DNA of 64,000 bases from positions 62,001 through 126,000 of the forward strand of contig NZ_CP029186.1 of assembly GCF_003096035.1 (NCBI RefSeq), given 5' to 3'. Within the stretch, counting starts at the first letter, position 1. The number at the start of each line of letters is the position of its first letter. Positions 1-10,145 of the stretch are shown here, piece by piece. The translations under genes and the position numbers were made by a program. The stretch is from Flavobacterium album. GTDB lineage: Bacteria; Bacteroidota; Bacteroidia; Flavobacteriales; Flavobacteriaceae. The notes beneath the pieces are model-generated. The model ran no database searches, had not been told where the DNA came from, and saw only the letters and a program-made list of their open reading frames with translations.

Positions 1-3000
1 GTCAATCCTGTTTGGCTGAATGTTAGCGCATTGCCATTGTATACAACGGTACCTGTGCCAAGTGCCGCATTAGCTGCATAAACAGTGTAATCAACCGGAT
101 TGGTAACTGTAGCGGCACCCGAAGTGATATTATACCTTACAACAAGGTAGTGGCTTGGAGCACTTGCCGCAGCAGTATAACTGCCCGTTAGCGTTGTATT
201 TGTAATTGCAGATGCTACAAATGCTGTAGGCTGGTCAGCCGGAACACTACATGGGTTAAGGTCGCCAAAGGCAAAATAACCTTTATAGTCAGCGCCAACT
301 AATGCTGTCGCTGTTGTAAGCGTACCTGTAGCAAAGTTTGAAACCGAAGTAATAGGTGTATATTCACCCGCTGGCGATGACGATTGTACGATCTTATTGG
401 TCGCAGCAATACTATCATCCCTTAAGCGTATGAAAGCATTTGTAAAGTTGGCCGCACCGCTTATAATAGATGTTTCCCACCTGTCCTGAGAAAGTGAGGT
501 AACCCCAACTCCCTGGGTACCTGAGTTTGTAGTAAATGCCTGTGCCATGAACTTCACCGCACCACCTGCTGTAGTTGTAGGGTCGATATTAATTGCCTGG
601 TAGCCTGCAGAAGTTCCAACAGGGAAGGTAGTACCTACGCCATACGAGCCGCTGGCAGTCCTGCTGGCAGCAAATGTCCTCGCAAAAGGTCCATTAATAT
701 ATGCTGTAGCCGATCCTACGTTGTTCAAGGTACCGGCAGCTGTAGCCGTACCAAGGGTTAACAAGTTAGTAGAAGTAGTATTTACTTTACCCGATGTAAG
801 GGTAAGGGTACCACTCATTGTAAGTGGGCTGTTCAGGGTAACACCTGTAGCATTGCTGTTGTTGATTGTAAACGAAGTAAGGTTTGCTGTAGCAGCGCCT
901 GCAACGTTCTCAATAGTACCCAAATTAGTAATTGTCTGGGCTGCAGTATTCACAACCGATGAAGTACCTGAAGGTAATGCCAGTGTCAATGTACCATTGG
1001 CGGTATATTTACTTGTAGCATCTATCGATATATTACCGGCTACTATCAGTTCCACACTGGCGTGCGAAAACTCAGCAGCATTTTGCATCGTGAAATTACC
1101 TCTCACACCAAATCCGCTGTTTAGCTTCACAATGCGGTTAGTAGCTGTTGCGGTTCCTGTAGCGGGACCGTTTACAACAACATTACCGGCATTAAGCCTT
1201 CCTGTAGAATTCAATACATAGAATCCTATAGCATTTCCGCCGGCAGTTGATGATACTGCGTCACCAAACCTAAGGGTATGCGAAGCCGAAACCTCTGACA
1301 CGGTAGAATTAGAATAGTATAATGAATAATGTGATGCTGATGTTGAGGCCGGAGGGTCAACAAGAGTAATCGTACCACCTGTCCAGTTTACCGGAGCAGT
1401 TAAGTTAAGGGTATAGTTACTTGAAGTAGTTGAATTGGCCGTTACACCTGCGGCGTTAGGGTCGATATTAATGTTACCGCCGCTTTGGTTGAACGCAGTA
1501 CCAGAGTGTGCAAGGTTACCATTAATATTTAATGTACCGCCGGCAACAGTTAGCGTACCCGCGTTGGTAAACCTGCGGTCGTTTCCTCCTGCCGCACCAA
1601 TATTAACAGTACCGCTGTTAAGGATAAACACAGCACCTGAAGGGTTGCTGATACCCGTTCCCGAAGCACCTGCAACGTTGATAGTTGCACCAGAAACAGT
1701 TACTGTTCCGGAGTTAGCTATAGTTGTAGCGCCAAGAGTACCGCCTGTTGCATTTATTGCAGCAGTTGCAGCAGTTGTAAGTGTGTTTGTAACTGTCAAT
1801 GCATTGGCGCTCACTGCCAATGTACCACCGGCATTTACGTTAAGCGCACTTGCTACCGCAGGTGCGGTGCTCACGGTATTATCTACAGTTACCGTATGGC
1901 CCGTAGATACCGTAACAATATCTGTAGCTGAAGGAACAGTACCTTTATTCCAGGTAGTACCTTCATTCCAGTTACCATTTTGTACCGATAGGAAAGGTAC
2001 GTCATTGCTGTTGATACCCATGTAGAAATCCTGGCCGGTCAATTGGGCAAGGGTAAGGTCTGTCCTTTGGGCATGCGGCAATGTTGTACCTGCCTGGAAA
2101 GTACCCAGGGCTGCCGAAGCAGTTACCAGCCTTGCTACCGCTGTAGCCGGTGAAGAGCCGAACATTGCAGTTCCTGACACAGCCAATTTATAGGTTGTTG
2201 CAGCTATATCAGTACCTAATACGCTCACAGTCCACTTACCGTTCGAACGGGTGTCTACTACATAAGCGCCATCTGTGATTGACACAGGGGTTGTTCCTGA
2301 ACCAGCAGTGTACATAACCGATATAATACCGGCATCTGTTGGCGTAACACGCTCTATCCATGCATGTCGTGCATTTCCGTTCTCATCTATTAATGGGAAT
2401 TGTGAACCTGTTCCACCAGGAATAGCGCCTGTAGCTATTGCTGTTCCGGTTTGGCCGGTATTCCAGCCACGGCCATATGCACTGCCCGGAACCATACCTC
2501 CCGAAGTAACAGTTACTGAACCTGATCCCGGAGTAGCCAAAGTACCCCAAAGTAGGGTTTTGCCTCCTGTAGTACTGGCTTTACCATCAAAAGTAATATT
2601 ATTGCGCACACTCGCTGCAACAGCAGCATTGGCCACAACCTGGTTTAACGGGTTGATGGTAACACCGGTTGCCGATGTATTTTTGAATATTACACTGTCA
2701 AAGTTACCTGTCGGGCTTGTAGCAAGGTTTTGTATTGTACCTGTACCATTTACTGTTACCGACTGTGCAACTGTTTGCGAGTTGATTGTTGTACCAGCAA
2801 TCAATGCAAAATGTGTTGTACCATTGGCCACATAAATACCGCCGCTATTAACAACTATATTACCGCCAATGTATGTTGTTGAACCACCCTGTGTGTAGGT
2901 ACCTGCCGTAACGGTAAAATTACCTGTCATACCTGTAGTAGCAACCTGTGTCACTATCCTCGATGCCACAGCGCCAGGATTGTTCACGGTTACTGAGCCT

Positions 3001-6000
3001 AAGTTAAGCCTTCCTGAACCTACAAAAAGGTTGTAGTAGAAACCGCTTGTGTTACCACCCGCCTGTGTTGATGTACCGTCACCAAACTGAAGTGTGTGGT
3101 TTGGAGAAGCCGTAAAGGCAACGCCTGAAGCAAAGTTACCATACAATGCATAAGCGCTTGTATTTGTAGTAGCAGTATGCGGGTCAACAATTGTAAGCGT
3201 ACCACCGGTAAGGTTAACATTACCTGTAGCAAAGCTGGTAGTTGAAGTACCAAAGCCAAGTAACGGAGTTCCTGATGCTACCGATGTTGCCGGTGTATTG
3301 TTGTTATTACCATCGATAGTTATATTACCCGCACTTTGTGTAAAAGTACTTCCTGTGTTATTTACTATATATCCGTTAACAGCAAGTGTACCTCCTGATA
3401 CATTTAGTGTACCGGAATTATCAATATAGCTGTTATTGTTTGTACATCCCACTGTAAGGGTACCTCCGGTAACATTAAGTGTACCACCGCTGGCAATTTC
3501 AAGCTGGCCTGAGGTAATTGTACCAGAAGATACAGTCATAGTAATACCAGATGGTATCTGTGACAGCTGGCCACAAACAGGGCCTGTACCGTTAGACCAG
3601 TTAGAACCTACAGCAAAATCACCGGAAGCGATTGCCCTTACCGGCGCAGTGTCTACAATAATATCATCAACATAGAGATACCAGCCATCCAATCCTCCGG
3701 CAGGCACATGTATAGCGATATATACAGTTCCGGTATACGGCGTAAGGTCTATCCAGCTGGTTTGAGTCTGGGTAGTATTGCTTACAGTTGTAAGTGGCCT
3801 TAAAACCGTAGTAAAGCTTGCAGGGTTAGCATCTGTTGTAGAAAGTACCACCCTGTAATCATTTGGCTCGCCAGATGATCTCGCCGCAACTGAGAACCTC
3901 ATCCTCTGGTTTCCTGTAAGTGTCATAGCAGGCAGGATAAGATAATCATTGTTCGCTCCCGAATTACCATCGGTATATAAACCGGCACAAAGAGAGCCAC
4001 TGGTACCATAAGTATCATAAGTTATCCATTTGTCGCCATCCGCGTTAACATCATTAGCCACATAACATGAAGGCAGTGCAGGAATTGTAACACTATTAAA
4101 ATTCTCCGTATATGGGAATGTTGTTAGTGGTGTACAAGGTGTTGTGAACGACGAACCACCCGACCATAAACTATATGTTCCGCTGCAATTTGTGCGAACA
4201 TATAAGGTATAGGTTGTATTTCCACTCAATGTTGCACTATAACTAATTGTTCCGGCAGAAGTTGTCGTACCGTTATCAATACGTCCTGTAGCGCCGCTAC
4301 CCGCCGCACCACTGGTTCTTAACTCCCATTCGTAACCCGTAGGTGTGCCGTTAACCGGCGTTGCCCAGGTAGCAGTACCTGCATTAAATGCAGTAGCCGC
4401 ACCAACAATTGATGATGGGATACCACAAGCCGGAGGAGTTGTCATGACCAACTGAACCTGGGGAACCGTACTTTGTGTAGTACCTGATCCCGGAGTTGCC
4501 GCAGTAGGATTAACGGTATCGCTCCTAACATAAATACCGCGGTTGGTAGCGGTAAACGCCTGCCATGTGGTACCTGTAGTATCTGAATCAGTGTAGCTGG
4601 CAGCATTTTCGTCTACTGCAATTACAAGGTTGTTTGTGCCATCCCAAAGGAAAGGTGTAGTAAGGGTAATTTCGACCCACGCACCATTTGTTAAAGTAGG
4701 TATCGTACCTGAAAATACCTGGGTTAAATCTGTAGAAGCTACCCAATCGGTAGCACTGCCAAAACTCGTCTTTGGAGTATTTCCTATGTATACTGTCCAG
4801 TTATTATAAGTACTTAAAGGTGTTTGTACCGAAGACGGCAAAAACCTGACTTTTGTGATGTAAGTATTGCCCGGAGTACCTGTAGCATTAATTTCTGTAG
4901 CAAGGTATAGCTGCTGTGAATAGCTATATCCGAAATAAGAGCTAACCGGCATTGTTGCGGTTGTAGTACCTGTTCCGCCGCCTATTTGGCCTGTTGCCAA
5001 TGTTGAAAAACTACTTGCTGTTGAAAAATAGGTTGTACCTCCGCCATTGGTTGCATACGCCCTGTAAAAATAAGTAGTGCCTGCTGTCAGTCCTGATAAC
5101 AAAGCCGAAAAAGTGCCACCTGCACTTCCGCTGAAACCTGTTCCGGCAACCTGTGTCCCTGTACCGGCTGTAAAACCGGACGTAGTACTATACTCAATAC
5201 CATATGCTGTTACTGCTGTACATCCTAAAGAGTTTATCGTAGCTCCAGTGATTGTTGCACCTGTTAAGCTAACTGTAGTTGCACTACCATTAACACTTAT
5301 GCCAGGCGCGGTATTTACTCCTGTACCCGAAGCGGCAACGTTGACTGTTGCAACCAATCCGCCGCCAGTAAGCGGAATGTTACCATTATATGTAGTGTAT
5401 GCTGTCGGTGTAAATTTAACAAAAACCGGGACAGCAGAAAGGCTACCCGATGTTGGAGTAAGTGTAAGTGTGGAAGTATATGTGCCTCCTGAAGTTGCCG
5501 AATATGTATAGCCTGTCAATGCACCTACCGTAACGGCTCCTGTTAAGTTACCCCCGGTAACCGTAAAGGAATTGGCAGCAGATGTGACATCTTTACAAAC
5601 GTTGCCAAATGCTGTAAGCGCAGTAGCTGTCGCATACGGGTCAGTTGGCGGTGAATATGTGTAAGTAAGTCCTGAAGCCGGCTTAACGGTTGTTGTACCA
5701 GCCATGGTAGCAGCATTGGTTGAGCCAGCTGTCGTAGCGGTCCAATCGGTTGTAGTGGTACGCGTAGCAAAGTCTGTAGTAGCACTTCCGCGTAGCCCTA
5801 CCTGAATTGCACCGGTCCCTACTGCAGTATTTGTAGTTGTAAAAGTACCATATACGATGTCAATCTTATTCGTCCCCTCATAAAGTCTTATTTGGGCATT
5901 AAGGTTTTCACCACTGCCTACTGCATAACGATATGCTGAAGACCATTGGCACACATACACCCTGTTGGGCGCTGTACCAATAACTTCCGATCGTATTGTG

Positions 6001-6443
6001 GAATTTAAATCCCTTGCCATTGCTGAGATAGCAAAATTGGTAGTACCCGACGATAACGGCGTATATTGCGAAGTTGAAGGTGCACTGCCACCCAAAACTA
6101 AAAAGCCGTTTGATGTTGGTCTTGCCACAGTATACCCTGTACCATTATACGTAAATGTAAATGGCAGTGTAAAACTGTAATTGTTATCATCAATAGCAGT
6201 GCCATGCAATGTACCGCCGGTAATCGCAGTATAGGTTCCATTACTCTGGGTAAAGGTATAGCTTGCTACCTGTGCGAATGAGCCTTGCATTACGCCTAAC
6301 AGCATAAACAAAAATAGAACCAACTGCACATTGCAGTTCTTCGCGATTCGGGAGGCAAGCCCCGTTCGCGTGCTTCCCCTGTCGGGCTTGAGCGTCCGTA
6401 ACAGTCTCATACCATTAAAAGACGAATTGTAGTTTTGAATCAT
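1..6443 (-). CDS. Giant secreted repeat protein (adhesin-like), 3' end outside window
   Basis: Reading the reverse complement from the ATG at 6443 gives one open frame of about 2,147 codons with no stop before the window edge. Residues 1-58 form a long basic n-region, a hydrophobic stretch (about 40-52) and a likely cleavage site near SFA|Q. An N-terminal beta-rich domain follows, then Ig/FN3-like modules (about 265-480 and 669-770) and a domain resembling choice-of-anchor J/MAM-type modules (about 771-926, TFPYTENFNS start). From about residue 927 the protein is made of short Gly/Thr/Asn-rich repeats of the type SGGTLNVTGGTL, typical of beta-helix surface proteins. Codons are mainly Thr, Gly, Ala, Asn and Ser. 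The lineage suggests a C-terminal type IX sorting domain beyond position 1, but it is not visible. Exact function is unknown; cell-surface adhesion is inference. ATGs at codons 12 and 48 are alternative starts. Confidence 0.88.
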   Translation of the reverse strand, partial: MIQNYNSSFNGMRLLRTLKPDRGSTRTGLASRIAKNCNVQLVLFLFMLLGVMQGSFAQVASYTFTQSNGTYTAITGGTLHGTAIDDNNYSFTLPFTFTYNGTGYTVARPTSNGFLVLGGSAPSTSQYTPLSSGTTNFAISAMARDLNSTIRSEVIGTAPNRVYVCQWSSAYRYAVGSGENLNAQIRLYEGTNKIDIVYGTFTTTNTAVGTGAIQVGLRGSATTDFATRTTTTDWTATTAGSTNAATMAGTTTVKPASGLTYTYSPPTDPYATATALTAFGNVCKDVTSAANSFTVTGGNLTGAVTVGALTGYTYSATSGGTYTSTLTLTPTSGSLSAVPVFVKFTPTAYTTYNGNIPLTGGGLVATVNVAASGTGVNTAPGISVNGSATTVSLTGATITGATINSLGCTAVTAYGIEYSTTSGFTAGTGTQVAGTGFSGSAGGTFSALLSGLTAGTTYFYRAYATNGGGTTYFSTASSFSTLATGQIGGGTGTTTATMPVSSYFGYSYSQQLYLATEINATGTPGNTYITKVRFLPSSVQTPLSTYNNWTVYIGNTPKTSFGSATDWVASTDLTQVFSGTIPTLTNGAWVEITLTTPFLWDGTNNLVIAVDENAASYTDSDTTGTTWQAFTATNRGIYVRSDTVNPTAATPGSGTTQSTVPQVQLVMTTPPACGIPSSIVGAATAFNAGTATWATPVNGTPTGYEWELRTSGAAGSGATGRIDNGTTTSAGTISYSATLSGNTTYTLYVRTNCSGTYSLWSGGSSFTTPCTPLTTFPYTENFNSVTIPALPSCYVANDVNADGDKWITYDTYGTSGSLCAGLYTDGNSGANNDYLILPAMTLTGNQRMRFSVAARSSGEPNDYRVVLSTTDANPASFTTVLRPLTTVSNTTQTQTSWIDLTPYTGTVYIAIHVPAGGLDGWYLYVDDIIVDTAPVRAIASGDFAVGSNWSNGTGPVCGQLSQIPSGITMTVSSGTITSGQLEIASGGTLNVTGGTLTVGCTNNNSYIDNSGTLNVSGGTLAVNGYIVNNTGSTFTQSAGNITIDGNNNNTPATSVASGTPLLGFGTSTTSFATGNVNLTGGTLTIVDPHTATTNTSAYALYGNFASGVAFTASPNHTLQFGDGTSTQAGGNTSGFYYNLFVGSGRLNLGSVTVNNPGAVASRIVTQVATTGMTGNFTVTAGTYTQGGSTTYIGGNIVVNSGGIYVANGTTHFALIAGTTINSQTVAQSVTVNGTGTIQNLATSPTGNFDSVIFKNTSATGVTINPLNQVVANAAVAASVRNNITFDGKASTTGGKTLLWGTLATPGSGSVTVTSGGMVPGSAYGRGWNTGQTGTAIATGAIPGGTGSQFPLIDENGNARHAWIERVTPTDAGIISVMYTAGSGTTPVSITDGAYVVDTRSNGKWTVSVLGTDIAATTYKLAVSGTAMFGSSPATAVARLVTASAALGTFQAGTTLPHAQRTDLTLAQLTGQDFYMGINSNDVPFLSVQNGNWNEGTTWNKGTVPSATDIVTVSTGHTVTVDNTVSTAPAVASALNVNAGGTLAVSANALTVTNTLTTAATAAINATGGTLGATTIANSGTVTVSGATINVAGASGTGISNPSGAVFILNSGTVNIGAAGGNDRRFTNAGTLTVAGGTLNINGNLAHSGTAFNQSGGNINIDPNAAGVTANSTTSSNYTLNLTAPVNWTGGTITLVDPPASTSASHYSLYYSNSTVSEVSASHTLRFGDAVSSTAGGNAIGFYVLNSTGRLNAGNVVVNGPATGTATATNRIVKLNSGFGVRGNFTMQNAAEFSHASVELIVAGNISIDATSKYTANGTLTLALPSGTSSVVNTAAQTITNLGTIENVAGAATANLTSFTINNSNATGVTLNSPLTMSGTLTLTSGKVNTTSTNLLTLGTATAAGTLNNVGSATAYINGPFARTFAASRTASGSYGVGTTFPVGTSAGYQAINIDPTTTAGGAVKFMAQAFTTNSGTQGVGVTSLSQDRWETSIISGAANFTNAFIRLRDDSIAATNKIVQSSSPAGEYTPITSVSNFATGTLTTATALVGADYKGYFAFGDLNPCSVPADQPTAFVASAITNTTLTGSYTAAASAPSHYLVVRYNITSGAATVTNPVDYTVYAANAALGTGTVVYNGNALTFSQTGL

Positions 6444-6787
6444 ATTTTCAACATTTTAGATGCTAAAAATAAAGTATTTAACAGCTGGTTAACATTTTTG
6501 ATATTTATTTATTAAATATTCAATGAAATATCAATTATGATTTGATTATTCTCAAAATCAAATGTTAATAATATCTTAATATTAACAATATAGCAATAAT
6601 ATGTTATTTTAAAAATAGATTGTCTATAGCTATTTTCTTACATGTATAACTAATTTTCGCCAATTATCGACGTATTTTTCCATTTGCCGACAAAAAACAA
6701 ACAGAGTGTGTTGCGTTTTGTTATTTATGTAACAAAAAAAGCCTTTCCGGATGGAAAGGCTAAATTTTATAATAATTGAAAATCTTT
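6444..6787. other. AT-rich intergenic region
   Basis: Very AT-rich stretch between the giant surface gene and ribH. It holds the ribH terminator (6740-6761) and must hold the promoter of the surface gene, but no clean TAnnTTTG box was found on the minus strand. No gene seen. Confidence 0.6.
6733..6761 (-). terminator. Rho-independent terminator of ribH
   Basis: Stem AGCCTTTCC / GGAAAGGCT followed on the minus strand by a run of seven T. It lies 27 bases past the ribH stop. Confidence 0.85.
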
Positions 6788-7279
6788 TTACAAAGCAAGT
6801 TTTCTTAACTGAGCCATGCGTATAGCCACGATTGCAGCTTCGGTCCCTTTATTGCCATGGATGCCGCCACTACGGTCTATGGCCTGCTGTAAAGTATTAT
6901 CCGTTAAGACACAAAACACCACCGGTACATCGGTGAGCACATTGAGGTCTTTAATACCCTGCGCCACCGCCTCGCATACAAAGTCAAAATGCTTAGTCTC
7001 TCCCTGTATCACACTGCCTATTGCAATAACGGCATCTACGTTTTGGGTAGCAATCATTTTTTTAGAGCCATATATCAGTTCGAAACTTCCCGGCACATCC
7101 CAGGTAATAATATTATCTGTTACCGCACCATTTTCCAAAAGCGCTTCAACAGCTCCTTTGTAAAGGCCGGATGTTATGTTCTCATTCCATTCTGAAACAA
7201 CAATCCCAAACCGAAAATCTTTCGCGTTTGGGACTGTGTTTTTATCGTATTGTGATAAATTCTTATTTACTGTAGCCAT
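6788..7279 (-). CDS. ribH: 6,7-dimethyl-8-ribityllumazine synthase
   Basis: Condenses 5-amino-6-ribitylaminouracil with 3,4-dihydroxy-2-butanone 4-phosphate in riboflavin synthesis; cytoplasmic, forms pentamers or 60-mers in known members. The 163-residue length is normal for the family. Seen motifs: GSFE (64-67), GSVIQGETKHFDF (89-100) with the conserved active-site His97, and GGIHGNKGTEAA (138-149), which binds phosphate. The start codon is one base after the stop of the upstream TPR gene, so the two are co-transcribed. Confident call. Confidence 0.97.
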   Translation of the reverse strand: MATVNKNLSQYDKNTVPNAKDFRFGIVVSEWNENITSGLYKGAVEALLENGAVTDNIITWDVPGSFELIYGSKKMIATQNVDAVIAIGSVIQGETKHFDFVCEAVAQGIKDLNVLTDVPVVFCVLTDNTLQQAIDRSGGIHGNKGTEAAIVAIRMAQLRKLAL

Positions 7280-7280
7280 A

Positions 7281-8063
7281 TTACTCAGCCATTGCTATAT
7301 GTGCGTCAATGCTTATACCTTCCGGAGACGATTCGTATTTCTCCTTGATCTCAGTAAAATATTTCAGGGCTTCTGCTTTTTTATTCATTGTAAGCGAAAG
7401 CTGTCCTGCCTTGAAAAGGAATCGTGGCGAAGTAAGTTCGTTCTCGCTGGCCTTGATTGCTTTTTCATAATACTCCAATGCCGACTTATTATCACCGGTT
7501 TGGGCAAAGGCATCACCGGTTGCGCCAAGGGCAGTTGCTTTTAATACATCGTCTTCCGTCTTGAATTCTTCAAGGTGGCTTACAGCCTCTTTGTACTTTC
7601 CTGTATTAAGGTAAGCCATGCCCGCAAAGTAATGCGAAAGGTTAGCAGCATCGGTACCTGAATAATTGTCTATAATTTTCAGGAAGCCCATTTTACCTTC
7701 TCCGCCATTAAGCGCAAGGTTGTATAGTGAGTCGTTTGACTTTTGCGCATCAACAGCCTGTGAAAAATATTGCTCGGCCTGGAACATTTCACTTGCTGCC
7801 TCTTCTTCTTTGGGAGTCTCAATGAATTTATCATAGCCAATGTAGCCAAGTATAGCAACAACAATAACAGCTATAACGCCAAAAATAATCTTCTGGTTCT
7901 TCTGCACCCACTCTTCAGTTTTCGAAGCGCCTGCATCTAATGAATTGAATACTTCAGCCGTTGTACTCTTGCCGTCAAAAACCTCTTCCTGTTCGATAAC
8001 TTCTTCTTTTACTTCCGGTTCAGGTTTCGGCGGTTTGTAGCCTCTTTTGTTATATGTTGCCAT
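7281..8063 (-). CDS. Membrane-anchored tetratricopeptide repeat protein
   Basis: 260 residues. A charged N-terminus rich in Pro and Glu (1-57) is followed by one membrane helix (about 59-76) and a periplasmic-side region with TPR-like helices (pattern YFAGMAYLNTGKYKEA near 150, then two further repeats to about 250). The layout matches YfgM-like TPR proteins, which in other bacteria link to the Sec translocon and envelope chaperones; that role here is inference. It is directly upstream of ribH with a one-base gap. A TATTTTTG box lies 22 bases upstream of the start. Confidence 0.85.
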   Translation of the reverse strand: MATYNKRGYKPPKPEPEVKEEVIEQEEVFDGKSTTAEVFNSLDAGASKTEEWVQKNQKIIFGVIAVIVVAILGYIGYDKFIETPKEEEAASEMFQAEQYFSQAVDAQKSNDSLYNLALNGGEGKMGFLKIIDNYSGTDAANLSHYFAGMAYLNTGKYKEAVSHLEEFKTEDDVLKATALGATGDAFAQTGDNKSALEYYEKAIKASENELTSPRFLFKAGQLSLTMNKKAEALKYFTEIKEKYESSPEGISIDAHIAMAE

Positions 8064-8084
8064 CTATCTTATTTTAATGAGCCG

Positions 8085-8092
8085 CAAAAATA
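8085..8092 (-). promoter_or_regulatory. -7 box TATTTTTG for the TPR-ribH operon
   Basis: Matches the Bacteroidota sigma-A consensus TAnnTTTG on the minus strand, 22 bases before the ATG at 8063. No clear -33 TTG was found. Confidence 0.55.
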
Positions 8093-8209
8093 AAATTTTT
8101 ATTGAAATTTAAAATATCTTTTTGTTGTTATTTTTCGATAATTTGCAGGTTCTTTAAAAAAGGAGACTTTAAAATACAAGGTTCTCACAATCAGGAAATC
8201 TATTTGCAG

Positions 8210-9289
8210 ATGTACTTAAAGAATTTATCCCTGCTCAATTACAAGAATATCGACGAGGCAAATTATGAGTTTGATCCCAAGATCAATTGCTTTACAGGAA
8301 GGAACGGCGTGGGCAAAACCAATGTGCTGGATGCCGTATACCACCTTGCCTACGGGAAAAGCTATTTCAATCCGCTGGCATTGCAGAACATAAAACACGG
8401 CGAGGAGTTTTTTGTGATAGACGGCACTTTTGAAAAAGACGGCAGGAAAGAGCAAATAGTATGCAGCCTTAAAAAAGGCCAGAAAAAGGCACTGAAGCGC
8501 AATGGCAGGATATATGACAAATTCTCCGAGCATGTGGGGTTTATCCCTTTGGTCATTATCTCCCCTTCCGATATCGACCTTATAACAGAAGGCAGCGAAA
8601 CCCGCAGAAAATTTATAGACAGCGTGATATCCCAACTGGATGCAGCCTACCTGCAGGAACTCATCAATTACCAGAAAGTACTGGCGCAGCGAAATGCCCT
8701 TTTGAAGTATTTTGCGCTCAACCATACTTTTGACAGGGATACCTTATATATATATAATGAGCAGCTCGATACCATGGGGCATGCACTGTTTGAAAAAAGG
8801 AAGAGTTTCCTGGAAGATTTCATCCCCATTTTTGCGAAGCACCATAGCACTATAACCGATGGCGCCGAAAGTGTAAACCTTGGCTATGAAAGCCAGCTCC
8901 ATGAAAAGAGGCTGTCGGCGCTTTTTGAGGAAAGCCTTAGCCGCGACCGGGTACTGCAATATACCAGCGTGGGAATACATAAAGATGACCTTTCTTTTGA
9001 AATTGACGGCCATCCGATAAAAAAATTCGGTTCGCAGGGGCAGCAAAAGTCATTTTTGATAGCCCTTAAACTTGCCCAGTTTGAATTTATGAAAAAACAG
9101 GGCGGTGTACTGCCTATATTATTGTTTGATGATATTTTCGACAAGCTGGACGAAACCCGGGTAGCCAAGATTGTAAAGATGATAGATGACAAGGTATTCG
9201 GGCAGATATTTATATCAGATACACATGCTGAACGGACAGAAACCATTATAAAAGCAACACACCAGAGCTTCAGGATTTTTAATTTATGA
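8210..9289 (+). CDS. recF: DNA replication/repair protein RecF
   Basis: 359 residues, standard for RecF, an SMC-like ATPase that helps load RecA at single-strand gaps. Walker A is GRNGVGKT (30-37); an ABC-type signature SQGQQKSF lies near 275 and Walker B/D-loop DDIFDKLDE near 305. The ATG at 8210 starts [13 protein letters not shown], the usual RecF N-terminus; the open frame extends upstream to 8102 but that part shows no homology pattern and would need a TTG start. Divergent from the TPR-ribH operon. Confidence 0.96.
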   Translation: MYLKNLSLLNYKNIDEANYEFDPKINCFTGRNGVGKTNVLDAVYHLAYGKSYFNPLALQNIKHGEEFFVIDGTFEKDGRKEQIVCSLKKGQKKALKRNGRIYDKFSEHVGFIPLVIISPSDIDLITEGSETRRKFIDSVISQLDAAYLQELINYQKVLAQRNALLKYFALNHTFDRDTLYIYNEQLDTMGHALFEKRKSFLEDFIPIFAKHHSTITDGAESVNLGYESQLHEKRLSALFEESLSRDRVLQYTSVGIHKDDLSFEIDGHPIKKFGSQGQQKSFLIALKLAQFEFMKKQGGVLPILLFDDIFDKLDETRVAKIVKMIDDKVFGQIFISDTHAERTETIIKATHQSFRIFNL

Positions 9290-9353
9290 TTTTTTATTGA
9301 TTATTGACTCAGGGTTTGTAATTTGGTATTTGATTTTTGGAATTTAAACAACT

Positions 9354-10019
9354 ATGATAGCAAAAGAATCCCTTCAATTCCTTGAGGATCTGAAAAACAA
9401 CAACCACCGCGACTGGTTCCAGGCCAACCAAAAGAGGTATGATGCTTATAAAAAAGAATATAAGCAGCTTGCCGAAGCCTTTATTGCCGAAATGAGCAAG
9501 GGCGACAGCACCCTGAGCCACCTCGAAGCGAAAAATTGTATGTTCCGAATCAACAGGGATATCCGATTTTCTAAGGATAAATCGCCCTACAAAACCAATA
9601 TGGGTATCTGGATGAGCGCCGGCAATAAGAGCTTTAACCTCGCGGGGTATTATATCCATATCGAGAAAGGCGCATCTTTCATAGCAGCCGGGCTGCACCA
9701 GCCTGAAGCATTGGAACTGAAAAAGATACGCCGGGAGATCGACGGCTTTTATGAGGACCTTGAGGCTATTGTGAACGACCCCGAATTCAAAAAGGTGTAT
9801 GGCGGCCTCGACCGGGAAAACATACTGAAAACCACGCCAAAGGACTACGAAAAAGATAATCCGGCCATAGAGTTCCTGAAACTGAAAAGCTTTACAGCTA
9901 CCGCAAAACTGAGCGATAAGGATATTGAAGATAAGGACTTTGTAAAAAAGACCGCTAAGAAACTGCTGGTACTACAGCCGTTCGTTGAGTTTATAAATCG
10001 TGCGCTTACCACAGAATAA
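9354..10019 (+). CDS. DUF2461 domain-containing protein
   Basis: 221 residues matching the DUF2461 (TIGR02453) family by its whole pattern: an N-terminal FLEDLKNNNHRDWFQANQ segment, the central CMFRINRDIRFSKDKSPYKTN block and a GYYIHIEKG strand. The molecular function of the family is not known. Lies 64 bases after recF on the same strand and is followed by a palindromic repeat. Confidence 0.9.
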   Translation: MIAKESLQFLEDLKNNNHRDWFQANQKRYDAYKKEYKQLAEAFIAEMSKGDSTLSHLEAKNCMFRINRDIRFSKDKSPYKTNMGIWMSAGNKSFNLAGYYIHIEKGASFIAAGLHQPEALELKKIRREIDGFYEDLEAIVNDPEFKKVYGGLDRENILKTTPKDYEKDNPAIEFLKLKSFTATAKLSDKDIEDKDFVKKTAKKLLVLQPFVEFINRALTTE

Positions 10020-10027
10020 AGTCTTTT

Positions 10028-10102
10028 GCCACGAATTACACAATTTCACTAATTTTTATTCTCATCCTGAAAAGATTCGTGTAATTCGTGAAATTCGTGG
10101 CT
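10028..10102. repeat. Intergenic palindrome, GCCACGAATTACAC family
   Basis: Left arm GCCACGAATTACAC and right arm GTGTAATTCGTG...ATTCGTGGC form an imperfect inverted repeat between the DUF2461 gene and murB. The same arms recur at 61492-61673 and, degenerate, at 24110-24169. Confidence 0.75.
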
Positions 10103-10120
10103 AAAAATCCTGTAAAACCT

Positions 10121-10128
10121 TATTTTTG
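10121..10128 (+). promoter_or_regulatory. -7 box TATTTTTG for murB
   Basis: TAnnTTTG match 17 bases upstream of the murB ATG, immediately after the palindromic repeat. Confidence 0.55.
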
Positions 10129-10145
10129 CATTTCAAATCAAAGCC

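Noticed and set aside
721..6180. Several plus-strand open frames up to 196 codons opposite the giant gene
   Set aside because: They are antisense shadows of the Thr/Gly-rich repeat, giving Val/Pro/Ala-rich nonsense without starts or promoters.
8102..8209. Extended recF N-terminus from a TTG
   Set aside because: The extra 36 residues are not RecF-like; the ATG at 8210 gives the standard N-terminus.
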